From positions 1-63,915 of the forward strand of contig NZ_JANCPR020000056.1 in the NCBI RefSeq assembly GCF_028657195.3: DNA of 63,915 bases, read 5' to 3'. The notes below the pieces were generated by a model. It saw only the letters and a program-made list of their open reading frames with translations. It ran no database searches and had not been told where the DNA came from. This DNA comes from Streptomyces iconiensis (lineage in GTDB: Bacteria; Actinomycetota; Actinomycetes; Streptomycetales; Streptomycetaceae). How positions within the stretch are numbered: the first letter of the stretch is position 1; each line of letters starts with the position of its first letter. Made by a program: the position numbers and the translations under genes. Of this stretch, positions 33,045 through 42,167 are shown piece after piece.

Positions 33045-34321
33045 CGGTGCCCGCATCGCGTGATGTGCCCGCTTCACCCGGTGTGCGCGCGGACGCGTCC
33101 CCTCGCGGGGGTGCGGGTCTCCACGCCTCAGGTTTCCACGCCATGTGGAAGGAGCTTCAGCCCCTCGGGCGGCACACGGGGGGCGGTTACCGCCGCTACG
33201 CGTGGACCCCCGCCGACGCCGAGTGCCGCGCGTGGTTCCGCGAGCAGGCGGAGGCGCGCGGGCTCGCCTACGAGGTGGACGGGAACGGAAACCAGTGGGC
33301 GTGGCACGGGGACCCGGCGGCGGGCGACGCCGTGGTGTCCGGCTCGCACCTGGACTCGGTGCCGGACGGCGGCGCCTACGACGGGCCACTCGGCGTGCTC
33401 TCCGCTTTCGCCGCCTACGACGAACTGCGCCGCAGGGGAACGGAGTTCACGCGTCCGCTCGGGATCGTGAACTTCACGGACGAGGAGGGCGCCCGCTTCG
33501 GACTCTCGTGCGTGGGGTCACGGCTGGCCACGGGCTCCCTCACGGTGGAGGGCGCGCACGCGCTGCGTGACGAGGACGGGGTGTCGCTGCCCCGGGCCAT
33601 GGAGGCGGCGGGGCACGACCCGGACGGGCTCGGGGCCGACCCGGTGCGGCTCGCGCGTATCGGCGCGTTCGTGGAACTCCACATCGAACAGGGCCGCGCA
33701 CTGGCGGAGACGGAGCACGCGGTGGCGGTCGCCTCGGCGATCTGGCCGCACGGCAGGTGGCGGTTCGACTTCAACGGCGAGGCCAACCACGCGGGCACCA
33801 CGCGCCTGGAGGACCGCCGCGATCCGATGCTCACCTACGCCAACACCGTGCTCGCGGCCCGTAAGAAGGCCCGTATCGCGGGTGCGCTGGCGACCTTCGG
33901 CAAGGTGTCCGTCGAGCCGAACGGCGTCAACGCGGTGCCCTCCCTCGTCAGCGGCTGGCTCGACTCGCGGGCGCCCGACGAGGAGACGCTCGCCACCGTC
34001 GTCGGGGAGATCGAACGCGCGGCCGGCGAGCGCGGGGTGCGGGACGGTGTGGAGGTGCGGGTGACGCGCGAGTCCACGACGCCGCTGGTGGAGTTCGACC
34101 ACGCGCTGCGCGACACGCTCGCCGCCCGGCTCGGCGACGCGCCCGTTCTGCCGACCGGTGCCGGCCACGATGCGGGTATTTTGTCCGCCTCGGTCCCCAC
34201 GGCCATGCTGTACGTCCGCAACCCGACCGGCGTCTCGCACTCACCGGCCGAGTCGGCGACGGAGGACGACTGCGTGGCGGGCGTGACCGCACTCGCCGAC
34301 GTTCTGGAAGGTCTCGTGTGA
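33041..34321 (+). CDS. M20 amidohydrolase, AllC/allantoate amidohydrolase-like
   Basis: 426 residues. Di-zinc M20 amidase: VVSGSHLDSVPDGGAYDGPL (metal-binding His and Asp), NFTDEEGARFG (Glu pair), LHIEQG (His) and NHAGTTRLEDRRDPM in the dimerisation lid. Close families are allantoate amidohydrolase and N-carbamoyl-L-amino acid hydrolase. It sits between hutU and hutF with GTGA overlaps on both sides. No HutG (N-formylglutamate deformylase) is present. Inference: it hydrolyses the N-formylglutamate that HutF produces, a chemically similar amide, and completes the pathway to glutamate. GTG 33041 has GGGGGAGG in front. Confidence 0.88.
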   Translation: MTVPASRDVPASPGVRADASPRGGAGLHASGFHAMWKELQPLGRHTGGGYRRYAWTPADAECRAWFREQAEARGLAYEVDGNGNQWAWHGDPAAGDAVVSGSHLDSVPDGGAYDGPLGVLSAFAAYDELRRRGTEFTRPLGIVNFTDEEGARFGLSCVGSRLATGSLTVEGAHALRDEDGVSLPRAMEAAGHDPDGLGADPVRLARIGAFVELHIEQGRALAETEHAVAVASAIWPHGRWRFDFNGEANHAGTTRLEDRRDPMLTYANTVLAARKKARIAGALATFGKVSVEPNGVNAVPSLVSGWLDSRAPDEETLATVVGEIERAAGERGVRDGVEVRVTRESTTPLVEFDHALRDTLAARLGDAPVLPTGAGHDAGILSASVPTAMLYVRNPTGVSHSPAESATEDDCVAGVTALADVLEGLV

Positions 34322-35760
34322 CGCCCGAAACCCCGCACTCCGCCGCATCGTCCTCCCCGGCACGTACGAGGCAGACGGAACGTACGACCCGGACGGAACG
34401 TACGACGCCGGTGACGTACTGGTGCGAGAACGCCTGGCTCAACGACATCGTGGAGCCGGGAGTCGTCCTCGACATCGGCGCCGACGGCAGGTTCGGCGCC
34501 GTCCGTACGGGTGTCGACGCACCCCCGCGCGGTGCCGTACCGCTGCGGGGGCTGACCCTTCCCGGGCTGGCCAATGTGCACTCGCACGCCTTCCACCGGG
34601 CCCTGCGCGGCACGGTGCAGGTGGGCTCCGGCACGTTCTGGACCTGGCGCGAGGCGATGTACCAGACCGCCTCGCAGCTGACGCCCGGCTCGTACTACGC
34701 GCTGGCGCGTGCCGTGTACGCCGAGATGGCGCTGGCCGGGATCACGTGTGTCGGTGAGTTCCACTACCTGCACCACGGCCCTGGCGGTGAGCGGTACGAC
34801 GACCCCAACGCCATGGGCCACGCGCTCGTGTCGGCCGCCGCGGACGCCGGCATCCGCCTCACGCTGCTCGACACCGCCTACCTCGCCTCCGGCATCGGCC
34901 CGCACGGCAGGGGCCAGCCCCTCGCGCGGCAGCAGCTGCGCTTCTCCGACGGCACGGCGGGGGCCTGGGCCGAGCGCGCCGCGCAGTTCAAGCCGGAGGG
35001 AACGCATGTGCGTACCGGTGCCGCGATCCACTCGGTACGGGCCGTGCCCGCAGGGGAGTTGAGCACCGTCGCCGCATGGGCACAGGAGCGCGAGGCGCCC
35101 CTGCACGTCCATCTGTCCGAGCAGACGGCCGAGAACGCCGCCTGCGAGCGCGTGCACGGCCAGAGCCCCACGGCACTGCTCGCCGAACACGGCGTGCTCG
35201 GCCGCCGCACGACCGCCGTGCACGCCACGCACCTGTCCGACGGCGACATCAGCGCCCTCGGCGGCAGCGGCACCGGTGTGTGCATGTGCCCCACCACCGA
35301 ACGCGACCTCGCCGACGGCATCGGCCCAGCACCCGCGCTCCGGGCCGCGGGTGCCACGGTGTCGCTCGGCTCCGACAGCCACGCCGTGATCGACCTGTTC
35401 GAGGAGGCGCGCGCGCTCGAACTCAACGAGCGCCTGCGCAGCCGTACACGGGGGCACTGGACGGCGGGCCAGCTGCTGCGCGCCGCGACCGAGGACGGCC
35501 ACGCCGCGCTCGGCTGGCCCGAGGCCGGGCGGCTGGAACGCGGTGCGCTGGCCGACTTCGTCACCGTCGCGCTCGACTCCGTACGTACGGCGGGACCCGT
35601 CGCGCGCCTGGCGGGGGAGAGCGCCGTCTTCGCTGCCACGTCAGCCGATGTACGGCACACCGTCGTCGGGGGCCGGCACGTCGTCCGCGACGGCGAACAC
35701 ACCACCGTCCCCGCCGTGGCCACGGCACTCACGGAAGCGATCGCCTCCCTGCGCCCCTGA
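34318..35760 (+). CDS. hutF: Formimidoylglutamate deiminase
   Basis: 480 residues. Amidohydrolase barrel with metal-binding NVHSHAFHRALRG near residue 89, EFHYLHHGP, APLHVHLSEQ and GSDSHAVIDLFEEAR, and the substrate-side CPTTERDLADGIGP. It removes ammonia from N-formimidoylglutamate to give N-formylglutamate, the five-step branch of histidine degradation. About 30 N-terminal residues (Thr/Arg/Pro-rich, RTTRTERTTP) precede the fold. GTG 34318 overlaps the amidohydrolase stop. Its own stop codon falls inside the first unit of an 18-bp tandem repeat. Confidence 0.92.
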   Translation: MTPETPHSAASSSPARTRQTERTTRTERTTPVTYWCENAWLNDIVEPGVVLDIGADGRFGAVRTGVDAPPRGAVPLRGLTLPGLANVHSHAFHRALRGTVQVGSGTFWTWREAMYQTASQLTPGSYYALARAVYAEMALAGITCVGEFHYLHHGPGGERYDDPNAMGHALVSAAADAGIRLTLLDTAYLASGIGPHGRGQPLARQQLRFSDGTAGAWAERAAQFKPEGTHVRTGAAIHSVRAVPAGELSTVAAWAQEREAPLHVHLSEQTAENAACERVHGQSPTALLAEHGVLGRRTTAVHATHLSDGDISALGGSGTGVCMCPTTERDLADGIGPAPALRAAGATVSLGSDSHAVIDLFEEARALELNERLRSRTRGHWTAGQLLRAATEDGHAALGWPEAGRLERGALADFVTVALDSVRTAGPVARLAGESAVFAATSADVRHTVVGGRHVVRDGEHTTVPAVATALTEAIASLRP

Positions 35761-35879
35761 CAGAGACCGCGCCCCTGACAGAGACCGAGCCCCTGACCAA
35801 GACCGCGCCTCCGGGCGAGACCGTGCCTCCGACCGAGACCGTGCTTCCGATCGAGACCGTGCCTCCGACAGGGGACGCG
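35754..35879. repeat. Seven tandem 18-bp repeats between hutF and hutI
   Basis: Exactly seven 18-bp units (7 x 18 = 126 bp), first unit CCCCTGACAGAGACCGCG, later units drifting to CCTCCGACCGAGACCGTG. Unit 1 contains the hutF stop codon (35758-35760). The period is six codons, and in one plus-strand frame each unit would read like PLTETA, but that frame has no start of its own. No palindrome, so this is not a CRISPR. Confidence 0.9.
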
Positions 35880-35947
35880 GCCCGCACGCGAGGTGGCGGG
35901 ACGGCACCGGAGGCGGGGCAACACCGGAACCGACCAAGGACCCGTAC

Positions 35948-37123
35948 ATGACCACAACAGCCCTCACCAACATCGCAAGCCTGGTCACCAACGACCCTGC
36001 CCAGGGCGACGGTTCGCGCCTCGGGATCATCGAGGACGCCGCCCTCGTCATCGAGGACGGCAAGGTCGCGTGGACGGGCCCCACGGCAAGCGCGCCGGCC
36101 ACCGACGAGCACCACGACGCGCGGGGCAGGGCGGCGATCCCCGGGTTCGTCGACTCGCACTCGCACCTGCTGTTCGCGGGCGACAGGACACAGGAGTTCA
36201 ACGCTCGGATGGAGGGCCGCGCCTATACCGCGGGCGGCATCCGTACGACGGTGCGGGCGACCCGCGAGGCGTCGGACGAGGCGCTGGCGGCGACGCTGGC
36301 CGCGTATCTGCGCGAGATGCGGGCGCAGGGTACGACGACGGCGGAGACCAAGTCCGGGTACGGGCTGAGCGTCGCGGACGAGGCACGCGCGCTGCGGGTG
36401 GCCGCGGGGCAGCTGGACGAGGTCACGTTCCTGGGCGCGCACGTCGTGGCGCCCGAGTACGCGGACGACCCGGACGGGTACACGGCGCTCGTCGCGGGCG
36501 AGATGCTCGACGCGTGCGCCCCGTACGCACGGTGGGTCGACGTGTTCTGCGAGGAGGGCGCCTTCGACGCCGACCAGTCGCGCGCGATCCTGACGGCGGG
36601 CAAGGCCAAGGGGCTGATCCCGAAGGTGCACGCGAACCAGCTGTCGTACGGGCCGGGGGTCCAGCTCGCCGTGGAGCTGGAGGCCGCTTCGGCCGACCAC
36701 TGCACGCACCTGACCGAAGACGACGTCGAGGCGCTGGCGCAGGGGCGGACGGTGGCGACGCTGCTGCCGGGATGCGAGTTCAGCACGCGCTCGCCGTATC
36801 CGGACGCACGCCGCCTGCTGGCGGCGGGCGCGACCGTCGCGCTGTCGACGGACTGCAATCCGGGCTCCTCGTTCACCTCCTCGATGCCGTTCTGTGTGGC
36901 CCTGGCGGTACGGGAGATGAACATGACTCCGGACGAGGCGCTGTGGTCAGCGACGGCCGGTGGCGCGCGGGCGCTGCGCCGCGACGACATCGGCCGCCTG
37001 TCCCCGGGTGCCCACGCGGACCTCGTCCTGCTGGACGCGCCCTCGCACGTCCACCTCGCCTACCGCCCCGGCGTGCCCCTGGTCAGCGAGGTCTGGCAGC
37101 GGGGCGCGCGGGTGGGCGCGTAG
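35948..37123 (+). CDS. hutI: Imidazolonepropionase
   Basis: 391 residues. Amidohydrolase barrel: PGFVDSHSHLLFAGDRTQEF (metal His pair), TAGGIRTTVRATREAS, TTTAETKSGYGLSV, LGAHVVAPEY, KVHANQLSYGPG and STDCNPGSSFTSSMPF. It opens the imidazolone ring to N-formimidoyl-L-glutamate. ATG 35948 was chosen by homology (MTTTALTNIASL) with AAGGA upstream. The same frame is open through the 18-bp repeats upstream, but that extension is low-complexity. Last gene of the hut operon, followed by a terminator. Confidence 0.96.
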   Translation: MTTTALTNIASLVTNDPAQGDGSRLGIIEDAALVIEDGKVAWTGPTASAPATDEHHDARGRAAIPGFVDSHSHLLFAGDRTQEFNARMEGRAYTAGGIRTTVRATREASDEALAATLAAYLREMRAQGTTTAETKSGYGLSVADEARALRVAAGQLDEVTFLGAHVVAPEYADDPDGYTALVAGEMLDACAPYARWVDVFCEEGAFDADQSRAILTAGKAKGLIPKVHANQLSYGPGVQLAVELEAASADHCTHLTEDDVEALAQGRTVATLLPGCEFSTRSPYPDARRLLAAGATVALSTDCNPGSSFTSSMPFCVALAVREMNMTPDEALWSATAGGARALRRDDIGRLSPGAHADLVLLDAPSHVHLAYRPGVPLVSEVWQRGARVGA

Positions 37124-37198
37124 GCGGCTTCGCCGAAGCCCGGTGGGGTTCGGTCGCGTCCCGAGGGCCGGTCCGCCCCGAGGTTCGGGCGCGCCCCG

Positions 37199-37222
37199 AA
37201 GGGGCGCGGGGAACTGCGCGAC
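37199..37222 (+). repeat. Streptomyces intergenic repeat, copy 1
   Basis: Begins AA then GGGGCGCGGGGAACTGCG and continues CGAC. The same 24-bp core recurs at 42066-42089. It has partial dyad symmetry and follows the 3' end of hutI. Confidence 0.75.
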
Positions 37223-37304
37223 CAGCCCCCGCGCAGCCGCAGCCGCAATGATCCATGGCGAACGCCCGGCGGGTAGGCGTGTGAGCACCGGGTGAGAACA
37301 CGTG

Positions 37305-37339
37305 GGCGCCGCACCCCCGGACGTACGGGGTGCGGCGCC
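37305..37339. terminator. Terminator between hutI and the convergent membrane gene
   Basis: GGCGCCGCACCCC (37305-37317) pairs perfectly with GGGGTGCGGCGCC (37327-37339) around 9 nt. Serves both convergent genes. Confidence 0.8.
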
Positions 37340-37357
37340 GAACCGGGTGGGCCGGGT

Positions 37358-37954
37358 TCAGACCCGGACCGAACCGGCCGCCTTGTGGCCCTTGTTGAAG
37401 CGCCCAACGGGTGGCAACCAGACCAGGATCAGGGCGAGTACGCCCAGCAGCACGGCCGGGAAGCTGGTCATGAACAGGCTGTTGGGCGGCTCGTCGCCCA
37501 GGATCAGCGTGTGCGGCAGGATGAACTGCACCACCGCCACCACGGTGATCAGCACCCGGGCCCAGCGCGCGCCCGTGCGCAGCATGAAGACGGTGAACAG
37601 CAGCAGGCACAGTGCGAAGAAGACGGCGAAGCCCGCCCGGACCGTGACCGTGTCCTGGAGGCCGCTCACGGCCTCGTTCCACATCGGACCCGACATTCCC
37701 TTGATGTCGGCCGAGGTGAGCCCGTCAGGAAGGCCGACGGCATCGGGATTGTCGTCCATGGCCTGCCGCAGGTAGTCGTCCGCGAATTCCTTGCCGCCCG
37801 CATAGACGAGGAAAGCGCCTATGAGGGAGAAGACGGCTGACAGCGCGGTGACGACGGAAACCACCACGACAAAGGCCGGACGCCTGGGCGGTGCGGGCGG
37901 CACGCCCTGCTGCTGGGGAAACGGCTGCTGCTGCGTGGCGTACGGATAGCTCAC
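37358..37954 (-). CDS. Conserved integral membrane protein (198 aa)
   Basis: GTG 37954 was chosen because GAGGAG lies 9 nt upstream. The N-terminus is Gln/Pro-rich (ATQQQPFPQQQ). Four membrane segments lie near residues 26-50, 104-125, 130-147 and 160-180. Between the first two is an extracytoplasmic loop of about 50 residues (EFADDYLRQAMDDNPDAVGL). The topology resembles many actinobacterial membrane proteins without an assigned function. No cysteines or catalytic motif are seen. It is convergent with hutI and divergent from the histidine kinase gene. Confidence 0.75.
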   Translation of the reverse strand: MSYPYATQQQPFPQQQGVPPAPPRRPAFVVVVSVVTALSAVFSLIGAFLVYAGGKEFADDYLRQAMDDNPDAVGLPDGLTSADIKGMSGPMWNEAVSGLQDTVTVRAGFAVFFALCLLLFTVFMLRTGARWARVLITVVAVVQFILPHTLILGDEPPNSLFMTSFPAVLLGVLALILVWLPPVGRFNKGHKAAGSVRV

Positions 37955-38194
37955 GTGCGTTTTCTCCTCGGGCAATCAAGCCTCAAACGATGTGCGACGC
38001 ACGACCTTTGCATTTCCGGGCTGCGTAAAACCAGTCCGACGGAAAAGAAATCCACGAAACAATTCAGCTGATCCAGCTGACATTTCCCGCAGCCGCACCC
38101 TGGCGTCCGCGTGCCCCGCCCCCGGGTGGTCCGTGTAGTACTTGAAGAGGACCCCGGCAGATCCCTACTGGTGGGGACGCCGCGCGGGAGGGCG

Positions 38195-39703
38195 ATGCCT
38201 ACTGTGAAGCGCATGACGCAGACCAGTGCCGACGCTCCGCCCCACGCGGGGAACACCTTTTCGCCCGACCCACGCACCCGGAACACCCGGGACACCTGGG
38301 ACACCCGGGATCCCCGGGACAGGCCGGCGCATGACAGGCCCGCGCACGAAGCGCTGGCGAGGCTGCGCGAGGACCTGTTCACGGACGCCTTCGCGCAGCG
38401 CCCGCTGCCGCCACTGGCGCAGCCACGGGGGCCGCTGCGGCTGCTGCCCGCAGGGCTCGCGAAGTACGGGCGCTGGGCACCGCACGGCGTGGCGTACGGG
38501 GGTGCGCTGGCGGTGTTCCTGCTGGGCATCGCCAAGGCGGTCGACTTCGGTTCGCTCTCCTCCGTGCTCTCGCTGGCGCTGTGCTTCCTGGTGAGCGTCC
38601 CGCTCGCGGCGGTCGTCCACCGCCCGGTGCTCGCCTACTGGGTCTCGTACGCGGGTGGCGTCGTCGCCGTGCTGTTCAACGCGGTCGGGAGTTCGTCCTG
38701 GGCGGCGCTCTCGCTGGTCATCCATCTGCTGGTGATGACGCTGGTGGTGCTGCGCACCAGGCCGCGGATGGCGGCGGAGATGTGGCTGATCTCGTTCGGG
38801 ACGGCGATCGTGCTGAACACGCTCACCCAGGGAGCGGGGGGCGAACTGCCGCTGATGGGAGGCGTCTCGGCGCTCTTCCTGGTCGCCGCCGCCGCTGTGC
38901 GCGCCTGGCGGGACGAGCACAGGCACGCGGTGGAGACGGAGACGGTCACGGCGAAGGAACGGGCGCAGCGCACGCTGCTGGAGGAGCGCGCGACCATCGC
39001 CCGCGAGCTGCACGACGTGGTGGCGCACCACATGTCCGTCGTGGCCATCCAGGCCGAGGCGGCTCCGTACCGGGTCGCCGACACCCCGCCCGAACTGGCC
39101 GCCTCCTTCGCGACGATCCGCGAGAACGCCGTCGCGGCGCTGACCGAACTGCGCAGCATCCTCGGCCTCGTGAGGACCGAGGGCATGGACGCGTTCGCCG
39201 ACACGGCGCCGGAGGCACCGCAGCCCACCCTGGCCGACCTCGACGGGCTGCTCGGCAGCGTACGAGGCACGGGACTTGAGGTGGAGGCCGTGGTCACGGG
39301 CGCGGTGCGGCCCCTGCCGCAGGGCGTGGAACTGTCCGCCTACCGCCTCGTCCAGGAGGCACTGAGCAACGCGCTGCGGCATTCACCCGGCGCGGCGGCG
39401 CGGGTGGAGATCTCGTATGTGCTCGGCGGCCTGGGGGTACGCGTCGTCAACGGCCCCCGCGAGCGCCTCGCGAAGCCGTCACCTGGCGCGGGACACGGGG
39501 TACTGGGCATGCGGGAGCGTGTGCAGATGCTGGGCGGCGAGATGACGGCCGACCACACCGAGGACGGCGGCTTCGAGGTGGCCGCCTTCCTGCCGACCGC
39601 CACCACGCCTCGCGACGAGCCGCGGGACGCACCGTGTGACGAGCCGCGGGACGCTCCGCGGGGCGAGGGCGGCTCCGGCTCCGTACAGGGGGGCGCCGCG
39701 TGA
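38195..39703 (+). CDS. NarL-type sensor histidine kinase
   Basis: 502 residues. A low-complexity N-terminus (RNTRDTWDTRDPRDRPAHD) is followed by five or six membrane segments (about residues 95-245). The dimerisation helix has phospho-accepting His in ERATIARELHDVVAHHMSVV near residue 300, and a HATPase domain carries YRLVQEALSNALRHSPGA and GAGHGVLGMRERVQ. ATG 38195 has GGGAGG 6 nt before it. The C-terminus is a degenerate repeat of RDEPRDAP type, coded by repeated GACGAGCCGCGGGACGC. GTGA overlap with the response regulator gene. Confidence 0.92.
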   Translation: MPTVKRMTQTSADAPPHAGNTFSPDPRTRNTRDTWDTRDPRDRPAHDRPAHEALARLREDLFTDAFAQRPLPPLAQPRGPLRLLPAGLAKYGRWAPHGVAYGGALAVFLLGIAKAVDFGSLSSVLSLALCFLVSVPLAAVVHRPVLAYWVSYAGGVVAVLFNAVGSSSWAALSLVIHLLVMTLVVLRTRPRMAAEMWLISFGTAIVLNTLTQGAGGELPLMGGVSALFLVAAAAVRAWRDEHRHAVETETVTAKERAQRTLLEERATIARELHDVVAHHMSVVAIQAEAAPYRVADTPPELAASFATIRENAVAALTELRSILGLVRTEGMDAFADTAPEAPQPTLADLDGLLGSVRGTGLEVEAVVTGAVRPLPQGVELSAYRLVQEALSNALRHSPGAAARVEISYVLGGLGVRVVNGPRERLAKPSPGAGHGVLGMRERVQMLGGEMTADHTEDGGFEVAAFLPTATTPRDEPRDAPCDEPRDAPRGEGGSGSVQGGAA

Positions 39704-40356
39704 TCCGCGTGCTGATCGTCGACGACCAGGCGATGGTGCGCGAGGGCTTCTCCGTGCTGCTGGGCGCGATGCCGGGCATCGAGGTGGCCGGCGAGGCCGA
39801 GGACGGCGGCACCGCCGTCGAGAAGGTGCGCGAACTGCGCCCCGATGTCGTGCTCATGGACATCCGCATGCCCGGGATGAACGGGCTGGAGGCCACCCGC
39901 GAGATCGTCGCGGCGGACACGGGCGCCAAGGTGCTGGTGCTGACCACCTTCGACCTGGACGAGTACGTGTACAAGGCCCTGCGCGCCGGTGCCAGCGGCT
40001 TCCTCCTCAAGGACGCAACGGCGGGCCAACTGGCCGAGGGCGTACGGGTGGTGGCCTCCGGCGAGGCGCTGCTCGCGCCCACGGTGACCCGGCGGCTGCT
40101 CTCCGAGTTCTCCCGGCTGGGCGCCTCGCGCCCGGTCGCGAGCACCAGCATCGCGGAGCTGACCGACCGGGAGAACGAGGTGCTGGTGCTGGTCGCGCAA
40201 GGCATGTCCAACGGTGAGATCGCCGCACACCTGGTCGTCGCCGAGTCCACCGTCAAGACGCACGTGGGCCGCGTCCTGACGAAGCTCGGCCTGCGCGACC
40301 GTACCCAGGCTGCGGTCTTCGCCTACGAGGCGCGGCTGGTGCGGCCCGGCGGCTGA
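39700..40356 (+). CDS. NarL/FixJ family response regulator
   Basis: 218 residues. Receiver domain with acidic pocket VLIVDDQ, phospho-acceptor Asp in VVLMDIRMPGMNG near residue 54, LTTFDLDEYV and the Lys in FLLKDAT. A LuxR-type helix-turn-helix follows from about residue 150 (LTDRENEVLVLVAQGMSNGE). GTG 39700 overlaps the kinase stop, so the pair is cotranscribed and coupled. The target may be the downstream MFS gene, 149 bp away on the same strand (inference). Confidence 0.95.
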   Translation: MIRVLIVDDQAMVREGFSVLLGAMPGIEVAGEAEDGGTAVEKVRELRPDVVLMDIRMPGMNGLEATREIVAADTGAKVLVLTTFDLDEYVYKALRAGASGFLLKDATAGQLAEGVRVVASGEALLAPTVTRRLLSEFSRLGASRPVASTSIAELTDRENEVLVLVAQGMSNGEIAAHLVVAESTVKTHVGRVLTKLGLRDRTQAAVFAYEARLVRPGG

Positions 40357-40505
40357 CCCCTGGCCCCTCCGGCACCCTCCGCCCCCTGACCTCCCGGAGC
40401 GTCCCGGCCCCCGGCCACGGGCTTGGTTGCACCCTGCACATACTTGGAGGCGTACAAACTGGTCAGGTGGCCCTCCGGCGAACGGAGGGGAGAGGGGGAC
40501 GCGGC

Positions 40506-42044
40506 GTGAGCGAGGCGGAACGGGGCGCGGGCGCACCGCGAGCGGGCGAGGACGGGGCGCCGGGCGGTGTGCTCACCGCGCGGCGGCGGATGCTGGTCCT
40601 GGGCATCTGCTGCATGTCGCTGCTGATCGTCAGCATCGACACCACGGCGCTGAACGTGGCGCTGCCCGACATCAGGCGTGACCTCAACGCCTCGGTCTCC
40701 GGCCTCCAGTGGGTCGTCGACGCCTACACACTCGTCCTGGCCTCGCTGCTGATGCTGGCCGGTTCGACGGCCGACCGGATCGGGCGGCGCCGGGTCTTCC
40801 GTACGGGGCTCGTGCTGTTCGTCGCCGGTTCGCTGCTGTGCAGCCTCGCACCCGGGCTGGAGTGGCTGGTGGCGGCCCGCGCCGTGCAGGCCATCGGCGG
40901 CTCGATGCTCAACCCCGTCGCCATGTCGATCATCACCAACACCTTCACCGAACCCCGTGAGCGGGCCCGCGCGATAGGCGTGTGGGGCGGCGTCGTCGGG
41001 ATCAGCATGGCGGCGGGGCCCGTACTCGGCGGGCTGCTCGTGGACGTGAGCGGCTGGCAGGCGATCTTCTGGGTCAACGTGCCCGTCGGACTGGTCGCGC
41101 TCCTGCTCACCACGCTCTACGTTCCCGAGTCGCGTGCCCCGCGCGCCCGCCGCGCCGACCCCGTGGGCCAGGCGCTGATGATCGTGTTGCTCGGCTCGCT
41201 CACCTTCGGGATCATCGAGAGCCCGCACGGAGGCTTCGGATCGCCGCTGGTGGCCGGGTGCTGCGCGCTCGCGGTCGGGTCGTGCGCCGGCCTGCTGTGG
41301 TACGAACGGCGGCGCGCGGAACCGCTGATCGACCCGCGCTTCTTCCGCAGTGTCCCCTTCGCGGGCGCAACGGTCGTCGCGGTGTGCGCCTTCGCCTCGC
41401 TCGGCGGGTTCCTCTTCCTCACGTCCCTCTACCTCCAGGACGTACGGGGACTGAGCGCGCTGCACGCCGGCCTGTACACGCTGCCGATGGCCGTGATGAC
41501 GCTGTTCTTCGCCCCGCTGTCCGGGCGCCTCGTCGGCTCGCGCGGGCCCCGGCTGCCCCTGGTGGCCTCCGGGGTCGCGCTCACCGCTTCCGGCGTGCTC
41601 CTCGCGCTGACGGCTCGCGCCGATCTGGAGCTGTGGGTGCTGTTCACGGGCTATGTCGTCTTCGGCATCGGCTTCGGGCTCGTCAACGCGCCCATCACCA
41701 ACACCGCGGTCTCCGGCATGCCCCGCTCCCAGGCGGGCGTCGCCTCGGCCGTCGCCTCCACCAGCCGCCAGGTGGGCAGTTCGCTGGGGGTCGCCGTCGT
41801 CGGCGCCGTGATGGCCGCGGCGACGGCGGAGAGCGGGGGAGCGGCGGACGGCTTCGCCGGGGCCGAACGCACTGCCTGGTGGATCATCGCGGGGTGCGGC
41901 GCCGCCGTCCTCGTTCTCGGCGTACTGACGACCGGCCCCCGCGCCCGGCGCACGGCCGAACGGGCCGCCGTTCACCTGGAGCCGGGTGAACGGGCCGAGG
42001 TGGCGGGAGCCCGTGCGGTCGCCCCCCACGCGGACCGCGTGTGA
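40506..42044 (+). CDS. MFS transporter, DHA2 (14-TMS drug:H+ antiporter) family
   Basis: 512 residues. Starts in VLGICCMSLLIVSIDTTALN with motif D1 (LNVALPDIRRDL). Motif A is GSTADRIGRRRVFRTGL, and motif C is GPVLGGLLVD near residue 170. Fourteen membrane segments are expected, and the family exports drugs or metabolites by proton antiport. GTG 40506 is chosen, with GGAGAGGG upstream; GTG-free extension upstream lacks a ribosome-binding site. It follows the two-component pair and is convergent with the sigma factor gene. Confidence 0.93.
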   Translation: MSEAERGAGAPRAGEDGAPGGVLTARRRMLVLGICCMSLLIVSIDTTALNVALPDIRRDLNASVSGLQWVVDAYTLVLASLLMLAGSTADRIGRRRVFRTGLVLFVAGSLLCSLAPGLEWLVAARAVQAIGGSMLNPVAMSIITNTFTEPRERARAIGVWGGVVGISMAAGPVLGGLLVDVSGWQAIFWVNVPVGLVALLLTTLYVPESRAPRARRADPVGQALMIVLLGSLTFGIIESPHGGFGSPLVAGCCALAVGSCAGLLWYERRRAEPLIDPRFFRSVPFAGATVVAVCAFASLGGFLFLTSLYLQDVRGLSALHAGLYTLPMAVMTLFFAPLSGRLVGSRGPRLPLVASGVALTASGVLLALTARADLELWVLFTGYVVFGIGFGLVNAPITNTAVSGMPRSQAGVASAVASTSRQVGSSLGVAVVGAVMAAATAESGGAADGFAGAERTAWWIIAGCGAAVLVLGVLTTGPRARRTAERAAVHLEPGERAEVAGARAVAPHADRV

Positions 42045-42065
42045 GTGTGGGGCGCACCTGATGTG

Positions 42066-42089
42066 AAGGGGCGCGGGGAACTGCGCGAC
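42066..42089 (+). repeat. Streptomyces intergenic repeat, copy 2
   Basis: Identical 24-bp core to 37199-37222, again directly downstream of a plus-strand gene (23 bp after the MFS stop). Confidence 0.75.
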
Positions 42090-42167
42090 AAGCCACCAAC
42101 CACCCGCGGTCCGCAAGGCACAGACAGGGGCACCCCCTCGTCGGCGCGGGAACGCACACAACGCACC

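Noticed and set aside
35754..35879. CRISPR array
   Set aside because: Units are 18 bp with no spacers, no palindromic repeat and no cas genes; it is a simple tandem repeat.
35543..35947. Upstream extension of hutI through the 18-bp repeats
   Set aside because: The frame is open, but the added residues are a low-complexity DRDRAP-like repeat, and family N-termini start at the ATG at 35948.
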